A stretch of 64,000 nt of DNA from Peribacillus sp. FSL H8-0477. Lineage in GTDB: Bacteria > Bacillota > Bacilli > Bacillales > DSM-1321. Shown here in pieces: positions 49,894 through 59,424 of the stretch. A program made the translations under genes and the position numbers. The first letter of the stretch is position 1. Each line of letters begins with the position of its first letter. The notes below the pieces were generated by a model. The model was given only the letters and a program-made list of their open reading frames with translations. It searched no databases and had not been told where the DNA came from. The DNA is taken from NCBI RefSeq assembly GCF_038002765.1, contig NZ_JBBODE010000002.1, forward strand, positions 434,001 to 498,000, written 5' to 3'.

Positions 49894-50913
49894 TTAATTT
49901 TCTTGATCTGCAACTTTAACGAGCTGCTTACCAAGGTTGTTGCCTTTGAATAAACCGAGGAAGGCTTCTGGTGTTTTTTCGAATCCTTCTACGATGGTTT
50001 CTTCATATTTTAGCTTACCTTCTTGGAACCACTGAATAAGCTGGGTACTGCCTTCTTTAAATTGGGAAGAGTAGTCTCCAAGTGTAAAGCCCTTCATTAG
50101 AGAGCTAGTTTTGATCATAGCTGATTGCAAACGCGGGCCTAAATCTTTTCCTTCGGCATTATATGAAGAGATGGCTCCGCATAAGGGAATACGAGCGTTC
50201 CTATTTAAAAGAGTGAAAACAGCATCAGTCACTTCTCCGCCGACATTGTCGAAATAAACATCGACACCATTTGGACAAGCTTTAGCGAGTTCCTCTTGTA
50301 GGTGAGCGGATTTATAATTTACTGCTTCATCAAAACCAAGTTCCTCTTTTAAATAACGTATTTTCTCATCACTTCCGGCAATTCCAACAACATGAGCCCC
50401 TTTAATTTTCGCAATCTGTCCCACTGCTGAACCGACTGCACCAGCAGCTCCAGAAACGACCACGACTTCACCTTTTTGCGGTTTCCCAATGTCTAACAAA
50501 CCAAAATAAGCCGTTAGACCAGTTAATCCAAGAATCCCTAAATGTGTTGTAATGGGTGCGGCTGATGGGTCGATTACCCGTATTTCCTTTTCACTGGCAA
50601 CTGAGTATTCTGCCCATTTGAGATTTCCAATTACGATATCGCCCTTTTTAAATTGGGATGAATTCGATTGAACGACCTGGGCAATTGTACCTCCGACGAT
50701 TGCTTCGTGAAGCTTGAAGGGTGCAATGTAGGATTTTGCATCTTGCATTCTCCCACGCATATAGGGATCAACGGATAAGTAGAGCGTCCGAACTAATACT
50801 TCCTTATCATTTGGTGTTGGAATCGCTCGTGTAACAAAATCAAAATCTTTATCAGAAGGCATACCGCTTGGACGATTAGCTAAGTGTATCTCGGTTTGGG
50901 TAGATGTATTCAT
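49894..50913 (-). CDS. yfmJ: NADP-dependent medium-chain oxidoreductase (YfmJ-like, LTB4 dehydrogenase family)
   Basis: 339 residues from ATG at 50913, with GAGGAGGAG seven bases before. RTLYLSVDPYMRGRM is the family marker; the cofactor loop is VVSGAAGAVGSAVGQIAK, followed by GSDEKIRYLKEELGFDEAVNYK and VDVYFDNVGGEV. It lacks the zinc ligands of alcohol dehydrogenases and reduces alkenals/prostaglandin-like enones with NADPH. Cytosolic. A yfmL-like gene is close by, as in the Bacillus yfm region. Confidence 0.9.
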   Translation of the reverse strand: MNTSTQTEIHLANRPSGMPSDKDFDFVTRAIPTPNDKEVLVRTLYLSVDPYMRGRMQDAKSYIAPFKLHEAIVGGTIAQVVQSNSSQFKKGDIVIGNLKWAEYSVASEKEIRVIDPSAAPITTHLGILGLTGLTAYFGLLDIGKPQKGEVVVVSGAAGAVGSAVGQIAKIKGAHVVGIAGSDEKIRYLKEELGFDEAVNYKSAHLQEELAKACPNGVDVYFDNVGGEVTDAVFTLLNRNARIPLCGAISSYNAEGKDLGPRLQSAMIKTSSLMKGFTLGDYSSQFKEGSTQLIQWFQEGKLKYEETIVEGFEKTPEAFLGLFKGNNLGKQLVKVADQEN

Positions 50914-51064
50914 AAAAAAACTCCTCCTCATTCATATTCTTATGGTCAGCCTACCATTATTGGAGAAATGTAGTCAAAGTATCTGATTGAATAGGAATTT
51001 CGTACAATATACAGACTATTTGAACAATGCTATACTTGCAGAAATATTTATATTAAAATAGTTT

Positions 51065-51188
51065 GTTCTTCGGGGTAGGGTGAAATTCCCGACCGGCGGT
51101 GTTGAAGTAATTCTAAGCCCGCGAGCCTTAATCGGCAGGATTTGGTGAGATTCCAAAGCCGACAGTACAGTCTGGATGGGAGAAGAAC
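51065..51188 (+). ncRNA. FMN riboswitch (RFN element)
   Basis: Conserved RFN core is visible: GTTCTTCGGGGTAGGGTGAA at the 5' end, ATTCCCGACCGGCGGT, AGCCCGCGAGCC, GGCAGGATTTGGTGAGATTCC, CCGACAGTACAGTCTGGATGG, closed by GAGAAGAAC. It precedes ribDE-BA-H, so FMN binding should end transcription at the terminator near 51284. Confidence 0.97.
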
Positions 51189-51283
51189 ATATGGAATTAG
51201 AAAGTTAATAGCAGAGGCTTATTATTTTAAAAATTTAAGATAATAGGTTTATTTGGTTATATCCTTTCGCCGTATACTCCCGT

Positions 51284-51312
51284 AATCCCCTTTTATTTAA
51301 AGGGGATTTTTA
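51284..51312 (+). terminator. Riboswitch expression-platform terminator
   Basis: AATCCCCTTT / AAAGGGGATT stem with TATTT loop and T-rich tail; lies between the aptamer and ribD. Confidence 0.88.
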
Positions 51313-51335
51313 TTTTTTTTAGGGGGCTGAGACGT

Positions 51336-52424
51336 ATGAATGATGAGTTTTATATGAATTATGCGCTGCAGCTTGCAGCGGGTGCAGTTGGACAAACCTC
51401 ACCTAACCCAGCAGTTGGTGCAGTAATCGTTCGTAATGGTGAAATTGTGGGAATGGGGGTTCATTTAAAGGCAGGCGAACCTCACGCTGAGATTCATGCG
51501 CTGAACATGGCAGGAAGGAAGGCTGAAAAGGGGACTCTTTATGTAACTCTTGAACCGTGTAGTCATTTTGGACAAACCCCTCCCTGTACGAAGGCCGTTA
51601 TTGAGTCGGGTCTGGAAAAAGTAATCATTGCGTCAACTGACCAGAACTCATTAGTGGCTGGACAAGGAATAGAGAAATTAAAACAAGCAGGGATTGAGGT
51701 TGTTACAGGGTTGCTTCAAGAGAAAGCGGATCAGTTAAATGGCCCTTTTTTTCACTTTATTAAGCAGAGGAAACCTTATGTTACCGTTAAGCAGGCTATA
51801 ACATTGGATGGAAAAACAGCAGCAAAAACAGGTGACAGTAAGTGGATCAGCGGCGAGGAATCAAGAAGAGATGTTCACCATGACCGCAGCCTGCATGATG
51901 CCATTTTAGTAGGGATTAATACCGTTCTAAGTGATGATCCGAGACTAACAAATCGGAATGAAGAAAACACTAGACAGCCGATTCGTCTTATACTTGATAC
52001 CTTTTTAAAAGTACCGTACACAGCTAACGTCATTACCGATGGTGCAGCGCCTACTTGGATTATTACTGGGGCAGATGCTGATTCACAAAAAGCAGACAAA
52101 CTGAAGAAAAAGGGTGTGTTCGTCTATAAGATGTCGACACCTGAAATTACAATCGAAGAGGTGCTTGTATTCCTAGGGAAAAAAGGAGTGATGTCGTTGT
52201 ACGTAGAAGGAGGTCAAACTGTCCATACCAGCTTCTTAAAATCCGGACAAATTAATCGCTTAATTACGTACCTCTCTCCTAAGCTGATTGGCGGGGAGGC
52301 TGCATTCGGAATGTTTAATGATATGGAGATAAAGACGATGAAAGAGGCCAAACACATTCGCTTTCAATCTATAGAGCAGATGGGTGAGGATATTAAAATC
52401 ATCTCGACTTTGGAAATAGGGTGA
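51336..52424 (+). CDS. ribD: Bifunctional diaminohydroxyphosphoribosylaminopyrimidine deaminase / 5-amino-6-(5-phosphoribosylamino)uracil reductase
   Basis: 362 residues. The N-terminal deaminase has the zinc motif PHAEIHAL and TLEPCSHFGQTPPC; the C-terminal reductase contains RPYVTVKQAITLDGKTAAKTGDSKWISG-like blocks and VEGGQTVHTSFL. It performs the second and third steps of riboflavin synthesis from GTP. First gene behind the FMN riboswitch; the next gene starts four bases after its stop. Confidence 0.97.
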   Translation: MNDEFYMNYALQLAAGAVGQTSPNPAVGAVIVRNGEIVGMGVHLKAGEPHAEIHALNMAGRKAEKGTLYVTLEPCSHFGQTPPCTKAVIESGLEKVIIASTDQNSLVAGQGIEKLKQAGIEVVTGLLQEKADQLNGPFFHFIKQRKPYVTVKQAITLDGKTAAKTGDSKWISGEESRRDVHHDRSLHDAILVGINTVLSDDPRLTNRNEENTRQPIRLILDTFLKVPYTANVITDGAAPTWIITGADADSQKADKLKKKGVFVYKMSTPEITIEEVLVFLGKKGVMSLYVEGGQTVHTSFLKSGQINRLITYLSPKLIGGEAAFGMFNDMEIKTMKEAKHIRFQSIEQMGEDIKIISTLEIG

Positions 52425-52428
52425 AAAC

Positions 52429-53067
52429 GTGTTTACAGGAATTATTGAAGACATTGGGATTGTTCAATCAGTTAATACAGGAAGAAATAGTATGTCCATC
52501 TGTATGTCCTCCGACTTAATTACGGAAGACATTCATTTAGGTGATAGTATTTCCGTAAACGGAGTATGCCTGACTGTGACATCATTTACACTGAATTTGT
52601 TTACTGTTGATGTCATGCCGGAAACGTTCAACGCTACGAATATTGCTGAGCTCCGGCCTGGTGTCCAAGTGAATCTAGAACGGGCCATGAGTCCATCAGG
52701 AAGATTCGGAGGTCATTTTGTTTCAGGTCATATTGATGGAACAGGTTTGATTATGGAAAAAAAACGTCAGGCCAACGCAGTCTATTACAAGATTAAAGCT
52801 GAAACTGGAATAAGTGACTATTGCATCACTAAGGGGTCAATTGCCATTGATGGCACTAGTCTAACCATATTCGATGTGACACAGGATGTACTAACCATTT
52901 CTCTCATTCCCCATACACTTGAACAATCAGTAATCGGTTCTAAAAAAGAGGGTGAAAAAGTCAATATCGAAGTGGATATGCTTGGGAAATATGTGATTAA
53001 CAAATTAGAAAAAACAAAACAAACTTCAACGATTACGCATGATTTTTTGATAAAGAATGGTTTTTAA
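52429..53067 (+). CDS. ribE: Riboflavin synthase alpha chain
   Basis: 212 residues from GTG. Two lumazine-binding repeats: MFTGIIEDIGIVQS and DSISVNGVCLTVT in the first, GRFGGHFVSGHIDGTG and GSIAIDGTSLTIFDV in the second. It dismutates two 6,7-dimethyl-8-ribityllumazine molecules into riboflavin. The C-terminal tail is slightly longer than usual. Confidence 0.96.
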   Translation: MFTGIIEDIGIVQSVNTGRNSMSICMSSDLITEDIHLGDSISVNGVCLTVTSFTLNLFTVDVMPETFNATNIAELRPGVQVNLERAMSPSGRFGGHFVSGHIDGTGLIMEKKRQANAVYYKIKAETGISDYCITKGSIAIDGTSLTIFDVTQDVLTISLIPHTLEQSVIGSKKEGEKVNIEVDMLGKYVINKLEKTKQTSTITHDFLIKNGF

Positions 53068-53085
53068 AGAAAGGATGCTGACTTA

Positions 53086-54276
53086 ATGTTTAATGAAATT
53101 GAAGAAGCATTGGCTGATTTACAGGCCGGGAAGGTCATCATTCTGGTAGATGATGAAGACCGAGAAAATGAAGGAGACTTTGTTGTTCTGGCTGAGAAAG
53201 CTACGCCAGAGGTGATTAATTTTATGGCCACTCATGGACGAGGATTAATTTGTACAACGATCACTGAAGAACGGGCCTTGCGCTTAAACCTCCATCCTAT
53301 GGTCCATGAAAATACCGATCATCATGGGACGGCATTTACGGTGAGTATTGACCATAAACAGGCGAGTACAGGAATAAGCGCCTTTGAACGTGCGGGAACG
53401 ATAAGGGAATTATTTAATGATCATTCTGTTGCAGCTGATTTTAAACGACCAGGTCATGTTTTTCCTCTAATTGCTAAACCAGGAGGGGTATTCAATCGAC
53501 CAGGTCATACTGAGGCGTCTGTTGATCTTGCCGAGCAATGTGGAGCGATACCTGGAGGCGTGATTTGTGAAATTATGAATGAGGATGGGACGATGGCCCG
53601 AGTACCGGAATTACAAGTGCTTGCAAAAAAACATGAATTAAAGCTTATTACCATTGCTGACCTGATTCGCTATCGGAAGGAGAGAGAAATGAGTGTTATC
53701 AGAGAAGCAGAAGTAAAAATGCCGACTACATATGGTGATTATACGTTAATTGGTTATTCAAATTCCTTTGACCAATTGGAGCACCTAGCACTCGTTAAAG
53801 GAGAGTGGAATGAGAATGATGCTGTTCTAGTAAGGATACACTCCGAATGCATGACGGGAGATGTATTTGGTTCTAAGCGGTGTGATTGTGGAGAGCAGCT
53901 GCATGCAGCACTTAGCCAGATTGAAGAAGAAGGTGCAGGGGTTCTACTCTATATGCGTCAGGAAGGAAGAGGAATTGGTTTATTCAATAAATTGCGAGCC
54001 TATAAGCTTCAAGAAGAGGGATACGATACGGTAGAAGCAAATATTGAACTTGGGTTTCCGGCGGAAATGAGGGAGTATGGGGTAAGCGTTGAGATTTTGC
54101 GCGACCTTGGTATAAAACGTTTACGTCTCTTAACGAACAATCCCGACAAAATAACCGGGTTGGCCGGCTGCGATTTAGATATTGTTGAAAGAATGCCCAT
54201 TCAAATGCCGGCTGTAAAGGAAAATGAAGAGTATTTGGAAACAAAAAAAATAAAAATGGGGCATTTATTTGTCTAA
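53086..54276 (+). CDS. ribBA: Bifunctional DHBP synthase / GTP cyclohydrolase II
   Basis: 396 residues. The RibB half has [19 protein letters not shown] (metal and substrate acid loop) and [27 protein letters not shown]. The RibA half has [22 protein letters not shown] with the three zinc cysteines and [20 protein letters not shown]. It feeds both branches of riboflavin synthesis. The frame overlaps the upstream end of the next unit; RibH is translated from GTG 14 bases after its stop. Confidence 0.97.
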   Translation: MFNEIEEALADLQAGKVIILVDDEDRENEGDFVVLAEKATPEVINFMATHGRGLICTTITEERALRLNLHPMVHENTDHHGTAFTVSIDHKQASTGISAFERAGTIRELFNDHSVAADFKRPGHVFPLIAKPGGVFNRPGHTEASVDLAEQCGAIPGGVICEIMNEDGTMARVPELQVLAKKHELKLITIADLIRYRKEREMSVIREAEVKMPTTYGDYTLIGYSNSFDQLEHLALVKGEWNENDAVLVRIHSECMTGDVFGSKRCDCGEQLHAALSQIEEEGAGVLLYMRQEGRGIGLFNKLRAYKLQEEGYDTVEANIELGFPAEMREYGVSVEILRDLGIKRLRLLTNNPDKITGLAGCDLDIVERMPIQMPAVKENEEYLETKKIKMGHLFV

Positions 54277-54289
54277 GGGGGAAATGGGT

Positions 54290-54763
54290 GTGGGAAAAGT
54301 ATATGAAGCGCAATTAATAGGTACAGGATTAAAGGTTGGTATAGTTGTAGGAAGATTTAATGAACTGATTACGAGTAAACTGCTTGGAGGTGCAATGGAT
54401 GGCCTGAAGCGACACGGTGTGGAAGAAGAGGATATTGATATTGCCTGGGTACCAGGAGCGTTTGAGATTCCATTCATTTCAAAAAAATTAGCTGAATCAA
54501 AAAAGTATGATGCGATTATTGGTTTAGGGACGGTTATTCGGGGATCGACCTCTCATTATGACTATGTTTGTAATGAAGCGGCAAAAGGCATTGCATCGGT
54601 TTCTTTAGAAACGGGGATTCCAGTGATTTTTGGTGTGGTGACAACGGAAAATATTGAACAAGCAATTGAACGAGCTGGAACGAAGTCAGGAAATAAAGGG
54701 TATGATGCAGCTGTCTCAGCCATCGAAATGGCCAATTTAAGCAGCTTAATAAGTTTTGAATAA
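54290..54763 (+). CDS. ribH: 6,7-dimethyl-8-ribityllumazine synthase
   Basis: 157 residues from GTG at 54290, eight bases after AAGGGGG; ATG at 54284 is too close to that site. [55 protein letters not shown] and [19 protein letters not shown] are characteristic. It condenses the pyrimidine with dihydroxybutanone phosphate in a 60-mer capsid. Last gene of the rib operon. Confidence 0.96.
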   Translation: MGKVYEAQLIGTGLKVGIVVGRFNELITSKLLGGAMDGLKRHGVEEEDIDIAWVPGAFEIPFISKKLAESKKYDAIIGLGTVIRGSTSHYDYVCNEAAKGIASVSLETGIPVIFGVVTTENIEQAIERAGTKSGNKGYDAAVSAIEMANLSSLISFE

Positions 54764-54769
54764 CCCATA

Positions 54770-54798
54770 TTGCTGTAAAAAGTATATTATGGTATAAT
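54770..54798 (+). promoter_or_regulatory. Strong sigma-A promoter before leader ORF / ABC-F gene
   Basis: TTGCTG (54770-54775), 17 bases, TATAAT (54793-54798), with TGG just before the -10 (extended -10). It starts seven bases after the ribH stop and is the best promoter-like sequence in this intergenic region. Confidence 0.65.
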
Positions 54799-54836
54799 AT
54801 TCCTGTAATTAATGTAATGAAAAGGTGGTGAAAGAG

Positions 54837-54971
54837 ATGAATTGTTCTATTATTTTGCGCGAGCAATGGCTTGATTATATGTATGTTTGCCGTGCAATTT
54901 TTCATGATGCAATTGTTCAAGGGGGGAGTCTGTCCTTTTCAAACAACTGCATAATGAGAATAGAACGATAA
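54837..54971 (+). CDS. Candidate 44-aa leader peptide upstream of ABC-F gene
   Basis: ATG at 54837, preceded by AAGGTGGTGAAAG and the promoter at 54770-54798, reads 44 codons to TAA at 54969-54971 (start MNCSIILREQWLDYMYVCRA, later SFSNNCIMRIER). It is not homologous to a known protein. Its short length, position and the two terminator-like hairpins after it suggest a ribosome-mediated attenuation leader, as known for several antibiotic-resistance ABC-F genes. Confidence 0.45.
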   Translation: MNCSIILREQWLDYMYVCRAIFHDAIVQGGSLSFSNNCIMRIER

Positions 54972-55004
54972 GATGTCTCTTCACCTGCTTACTATAGAAT
55001 GAGC

Positions 55005-55032
55005 AAAGGGGCCTTATTAAAGGTCCTTTTTT
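55005..55032 (+). terminator. Terminator-like hairpin 1 in ABC-F leader
   Basis: AAAGGGGCCTT / AAAGGTCCTTT with a short loop and T-run, 34 bases after the leader stop. Confidence 0.6.
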
Positions 55033-55045
55033 GTTCGTTTTACCC

Positions 55046-55070
55046 TACTAGGAACCTATGATGCCTAGTA
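55046..55070 (+). promoter_or_regulatory. Additional leader hairpin
   Basis: TACTAGG (55046-55052) pairs with CCTAGTA (55064-55070); no T-run. It could be part of an alternative antiterminator structure. Confidence 0.4.
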
Positions 55071-55074
55071 ATAA

Positions 55075-55117
55075 AAAGATCGCAGAGAAGCATGGACTTC
55101 TTCTTGCGGTCTTTTTT
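55075..55117 (+). terminator. Terminator-like hairpin 2 directly before ABC-F start
   Basis: AAGATCGCA...GAAG pairs with CTTC...TTGCGGTCTT, then seven T, ending about 28 bases upstream of the ABC-F ATG. A gene with a terminator this close upstream must be expressed by read-through or its own promoter. Confidence 0.75.
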
Positions 55118-55145
55118 TGTACCTAAAATTAGAGGAGTGAAATAG

Positions 55146-57020
55146 ATGATTATATGCGGATTACAACATATTAGTAAAATGTTTGGCGGGGACCCTTTAT
55201 TTGAGAACCTTTCGTTGGAAGTGCAAGAAGGCAGCCGAATAGGTCTTGTCGGAAGTAATGGCAGTGGAAAGAGTACAATCTTGAAAATAATAGCTAGAGA
55301 AGAAACAGTTGACAGTGGGAATGTTATCCTGAAAAAGGACTGTAAGGTAGGTTACCTAGCACAAATCCCTCTTCAGAATCAGCAGCTAGTAAGTGAAGTA
55401 TTACTGTCCGCATTTGAAAGTACTTTAGATTTAGCAAAAAAAATCAGCAGAATGGAATATAGGATGAAATTGGAGAAGAATGAAGAGGCCTTACTGGTTT
55501 TACTACAAGAGTATGGGGCACTGCAAGATCAGTTTGATTTGCTTGACGGATACGGGGTGGAAGCGAGTGTTGCCAAGGTAGCAGAAGGTCTTGGAATTAC
55601 TGGGCTGCTAGATTCACCATATGAGGCGTTAAGCGGAGGCGAAAAAACAAAAGTGGCATTAGGCAAGGTACTATTATTGGATCCGAACCTGCTGCTATTA
55701 GATGAGCCGACCAACCATTTAGATATAGCTGCTGTAGAATGGTTGGAGCAATATCTAAAGGATTACAGGGGTACAGTCGTGATAGTCTCACATGACCGCT
55801 TTTTCCTAGACCAAGTTGTGACGACTATTATTGATGTTGAGGACGGGGAGGCAATTTTATACCATCATAATTATTCAGGGTTTGTAAAAGAAAAAGAAAA
55901 GCGGCTTCTTGATGAATTTCAGTCTTTTCAGGAGCAGCAAAAAAAGATAAAGAAAATGAAGGAAGCAATTAAACGATTACGAGAATGGGCTAATCAGGCT
56001 AGTCCGCCCAGTGAAGCTTTGCATAAACGTGCAACCAATATGGAAAGAGCACTGGAACGAATGGAAAAGCTGAAGCGTCCCATCCTAGAACGAAAGAAAA
56101 TTGCGCTTCAGTTGGAATCTGGAGATAGGAGTGGAAAGGATGTTATCACGTTAAAGGGCGCAGAAAAAAGCTATCATGGACGATCATTATTTTCTAACGT
56201 CTCGTTAACGATTCAGTATAAAAATCGTACGGCTATCGTCGGCAATAATGGTACTGGTAAGTCGACGTTATTAAAAGTAATCATAGGGGAAGAAAGTGTG
56301 GATAGTGGAAGTGTACACCTAGGTGCGAATGTGAAGATCGGGTATTTATCTCAAGCCTTGACCGTGACGTCTGATAAAACGGTATTAGAAGCCTTTCGTG
56401 AAGAAGTGTTGGTAAGTGAAAATGAAGCGCGGCACATCCTAGCTAAATTTCTATTTTATGGGCCCGCAGTATTTCGGAAGACAAGGCAGTTGAGCGGCGG
56501 GGAAAGAATGCGGCTCCGGCTGGCTCAGCTTATGCACCAAGAGATTAATCTTCTCATTCTTGATGAACCTACTAACCATCTTGACATTGATTCACGGGAG
56601 GTCCTGGAAGAAGCCTTGGAACATTTTCAAGGGACGATTATTGCCGTTTCACATGATCGTTATTTGCTAAATAAACTTTTCGATAAAACGTATTGGCTGC
56701 ATGATGGACAGCTCCATATCTTTGAAGGGAACTACTCATGGGCAAGGGAAAAGCTGCAAGTAACAGTAAGAAGTCAAACGGAGCGTAAAGACCCAATCAA
56801 ACTAAAACACAGTGACTCTAAATCTCAAATGGTGAAACAAGTAACTTCAGATGAGATTGAAAAGCAGGTAGAGGAAGTAGAGAGACAACTTACTGAATTG
56901 GAGAAGAATATGGATGACACTGTAGAATTGAAAGATCTGCAGCTGCTTTACGAACAGCAAATCAGACTGAAGGTGCAACGGGATACCCTCTATAAACAAC
57001 TAGAGACCTGTATGGAGTAA
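55146..57020 (+). CDS. ABC-F family ATPase (ribosome-associated / possible antibiotic-resistance factor)
   Basis: 624 residues with two ATPase domains and no membrane segment. Walker A GSNGSGKST and GNNGTGKST, signatures LSGGEKTKVALG and LSGGERMRLRLAQ, Walker B LLLLDEPTNHLD and LLILDEPTNHLD. A ~80-residue linker (KEKEKRLLDEFQSFQEQQKKIKKMKEAIKRL) and a C-terminal coiled coil (EIEKQVEEVERQLTELEKNMDD) are of the YdiF type. ABC-F proteins act on ribosomes; whether this is a resistance or a house-keeping member is not decidable here. The leader before it favours drug-regulated expression. Confidence 0.9.
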   Translation: MIICGLQHISKMFGGDPLFENLSLEVQEGSRIGLVGSNGSGKSTILKIIAREETVDSGNVILKKDCKVGYLAQIPLQNQQLVSEVLLSAFESTLDLAKKISRMEYRMKLEKNEEALLVLLQEYGALQDQFDLLDGYGVEASVAKVAEGLGITGLLDSPYEALSGGEKTKVALGKVLLLDPNLLLLDEPTNHLDIAAVEWLEQYLKDYRGTVVIVSHDRFFLDQVVTTIIDVEDGEAILYHHNYSGFVKEKEKRLLDEFQSFQEQQKKIKKMKEAIKRLREWANQASPPSEALHKRATNMERALERMEKLKRPILERKKIALQLESGDRSGKDVITLKGAEKSYHGRSLFSNVSLTIQYKNRTAIVGNNGTGKSTLLKVIIGEESVDSGSVHLGANVKIGYLSQALTVTSDKTVLEAFREEVLVSENEARHILAKFLFYGPAVFRKTRQLSGGERMRLRLAQLMHQEINLLILDEPTNHLDIDSREVLEEALEHFQGTIIAVSHDRYLLNKLFDKTYWLHDGQLHIFEGNYSWAREKLQVTVRSQTERKDPIKLKHSDSKSQMVKQVTSDEIEKQVEEVERQLTELEKNMDDTVELKDLQLLYEQQIRLKVQRDTLYKQLETCME

Positions 57021-57049
57021 TAAATAAAAAAACGTTATAATAGAAGTTG

Positions 57050-57093
57050 CAGCCGTTTCAGGGAATGGTCAATCTAACTGAAATGGCTTTTTT
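57050..57093 (+). terminator. Terminator after ABC-F gene
   Basis: GCCGTTTCAG / CTGAAATGGC stem with 16-base loop, then TTTTTTTA. Confidence 0.75.
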
Positions 57094-57181
57094 TATTTCA
57101 TTGTAATTCAGCATCCATATTGAAATGAAAAGCTTATGATTAGGGTATAGTACTAAAGAATTGATTGCTAGGGGGATTTTA

Positions 57182-58366
57182 ATGTACCAGCTTTTATCAC
57201 ATAATGATTTAGATGGAGTAGGGTGTGGAATTGTAGCCAAGCTAGCTTTTGGTGACAAGGTTAATGCCGTATATAATTCAATTGCAGGACTGAATTATCA
57301 GGTTGAGTCGTTTATTGAAGCAGGAAATATGGAAGAAAAATTAATCATTACCGATTTATCAGTAAATCAAGATAATGAAAAGCGCATTACTGATTTTGTT
57401 GCAGCTGGGGGCCAGGCTGTTTTAATTGATCATCACAAGTCTGCTGTACACTTAAATGAACATAACTGGGCAGAGGTTACGGTTGTTCAGGAAGACGGTA
57501 AGCAAACCTCAGCCACTTCTTTATTATATAAATATCTGATTGATAAAGAGCTGCTGCAGCCTTCACCAATAGTAGACGAGTTTGTTGAACTGGTTCGTCA
57601 ATATGACACATGGGAATGGGATATTAATAAGAATTTCACTGCTAAGCGGTTAAATGATTTATTTTTTATGTTCCCGCAGCTAGATTTTGAAGAAAAAATG
57701 TTGAAAAAGCTTACTGGCAATCAAACTGAGTTTTATTTTGATGACATTGAAATAAAACTTTTAGAGGTAGAAGAAAGCCGGGTAGAGCGTTATATCAAAC
57801 GGAAAAAAAGAGAAGTGTATCAAGCGAAAATAGGCGAGCATATCGCCGGAATTGTGCATGCTGAATCTTATCATTCAGAATTAGGCAACGAGCTGTCTAA
57901 GGAATTTCCACATCTTGATTACATAGCGATTATGATGGTGGGGGGAAAACGCATCAGTCTACGCACAATGCATGATTCAGTAGATGTTTCAGCGATTGCG
58001 GCAAAATATGATGGCGGCGGACATCAAAAGGCGTCAGGATGCAATATGACAGATAAAGCATTTAAGTTATTTGTGGAAGCGACGTTTTATGCAGAGCCGC
58101 TTCGAAGAGATGCGTTCAAAAATCGTTATAATCTTAAAGAAACCAAACAAGGTGTTCTGTATAAAGCAGGAAATGACTATGTCTTTATCTATTATAAAGA
58201 GGGGACAGGTTGGATTACAGAAATCAATCAAAAGATTCACTCCCAACCCTATGCCGATTTTTATGAAGCAGAGCGTACAATCAAGCGAAAGCTTCAAGCT
58301 GCCCTGACTCGTGATGATGATTACATCAGCTACTTGACCAAACATTATTCGGTAAAAGGGCAATAA
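57182..58366 (+). CDS. nrnB: DHH-family oligoribonuclease NrnB (YngD-like)
   Basis: 394 residues from ATG at 57182, after AGGGGGATTT; an in-frame ATG at 57161 lacks a good ribosome-binding site. HNDLDGVGCGIVAKL, the DHH motif LIDHHKSAVHL, and the DHHA1 motif DGGGHQKASGCN are in order. DHH/DHHA1 phosphoesterases of this size degrade nanoRNA oligonucleotides in Bacillus. Single gene. Confidence 0.87.
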   Translation: MYQLLSHNDLDGVGCGIVAKLAFGDKVNAVYNSIAGLNYQVESFIEAGNMEEKLIITDLSVNQDNEKRITDFVAAGGQAVLIDHHKSAVHLNEHNWAEVTVVQEDGKQTSATSLLYKYLIDKELLQPSPIVDEFVELVRQYDTWEWDINKNFTAKRLNDLFFMFPQLDFEEKMLKKLTGNQTEFYFDDIEIKLLEVEESRVERYIKRKKREVYQAKIGEHIAGIVHAESYHSELGNELSKEFPHLDYIAIMMVGGKRISLRTMHDSVDVSAIAAKYDGGGHQKASGCNMTDKAFKLFVEATFYAEPLRRDAFKNRYNLKETKQGVLYKAGNDYVFIYYKEGTGWITEINQKIHSQPYADFYEAERTIKRKLQAALTRDDDYISYLTKHYSVKGQ

Positions 58367-58369
58367 GAA

Positions 58370-58415
58370 AGACTGACTCGGAAAATCTTTGCGATTCTGA
58401 GTCAGTCTATTTTTT
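58370..58415. terminator. Bidirectional terminator
   Basis: AGACTGACTC / GAGTCAGTCT stem with ~19-base interval and A/T tracts, between nrnB (plus) and yihY-like (minus). Confidence 0.8.
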
Positions 58416-58417
58416 GT

Positions 58418-59305
58418 TTACGTATGAAGTCTGCGGTCCTTTGAGTTTACAGGCTTTTGATGCGTTCGGTCTTTAGGCTGTGTTGCAGCAAGATACCTTT
58501 TATGGAGTAAGGCATTAATCTCCCCGCCAATAACGAGGGTAAGTCCGGTAAGGTACAGCCAAAGCATTAAGATGATGACTCCCCCAAGACTTCCATAGGT
58601 GGCAGAGTAGTTGCCAAAATTGCTGACATAAAATGAGAACCCTAAAGAAATTGCGAGCCAGATTATAGTTGCAGAAACGGCACCTGGTATTACTTGCTTA
58701 AATGGATATTGCTTATTCGGAGCAAATCGATATAGAGTAGTTAACACAATAACGAGAACAGCTAAAGCGACTACCCAGCGTAATAGATTAATAAGGCTTT
58801 CGAAGCTTTCTGAAAGTGGGACAACGTATTCAATCATATTAATGATGGTGCTGCCGAATACAGGCAGAACAAGTACGACGATAAAAGCAAAAATTAGTAC
58901 GAGTGTTAAGACGATTGAAATCAGGCGCGCTTTAATGAAGTTTCGTGTTTCTTCAACATCAAAAGCAATATTCATTGCATGGATGAAGGCATTCATCCCG
59001 TTGGAGGCAGACCAAATTGTACCCAGTATACCTATAGTTAACAGGCCGCCATTACGCTCACTAACTATCGTAACGATATTTTCCTCTAATACTTCTGTAC
59101 TTTCAGAAGGAAGGAAATTATTGATGAATTCGATGGCTTTTTGAGGTTCTATTTGTAGATAGGGGAGAATGGAAAGTAAAAGGATTAATAATGGAAACAG
59201 TGACAGCATATAGTAGTAGGCTTGTTCAGCCGCTAATCCGGTTGCTCGATCTTCTTTTATTTCTTGATTAAGTTCTTTTCCAAAAGCGAATAAACTCTTT
59301 AACAT
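58418..59305 (-). CDS. YihY/BrkB-family inner membrane protein
   Basis: 295 residues, about six membrane helices. Family blocks: LAAEQAYYYMLSLFPLLILLLSILPYL, GTIWSASNGMNAFIHAMNIAFDVEETRNFIKARLISI, PFKQVIPGAVSATIIWLAISLGFSFYV, ATYGSLGGVIILMLWLYLTGLTLVIGGEINALL. Earlier annotated as ribonuclease BN, a call now considered wrong; function unknown, possibly a transporter. Single gene. Confidence 0.9.
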   Translation of the reverse strand: MLKSLFAFGKELNQEIKEDRATGLAAEQAYYYMLSLFPLLILLLSILPYLQIEPQKAIEFINNFLPSESTEVLEENIVTIVSERNGGLLTIGILGTIWSASNGMNAFIHAMNIAFDVEETRNFIKARLISIVLTLVLIFAFIVVLVLPVFGSTIINMIEYVVPLSESFESLINLLRWVVALAVLVIVLTTLYRFAPNKQYPFKQVIPGAVSATIIWLAISLGFSFYVSNFGNYSATYGSLGGVIILMLWLYLTGLTLVIGGEINALLHKRYLAATQPKDRTHQKPVNSKDRRLHT

Positions 59306-59384
59306 ATCGTGTCACTCCCGCCGTATTCTTATTACCTTTCTTTTCCCTAGCTTTTGTAAGTTTAACCCTTAATATAAATAAAAA

Positions 59385-59411
59385 AAGAAAGTCTAGGAAA
59401 TCGACTTTCTT
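59385..59411 (-). terminator. Terminator of khtTU
   Basis: AAGAAAGTC / GACTTTCTT with TAGGAAATC loop; a seven-T run follows on the minus strand. Confidence 0.85.
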
Positions 59412-59424
59412 CTTTATGATGAAA

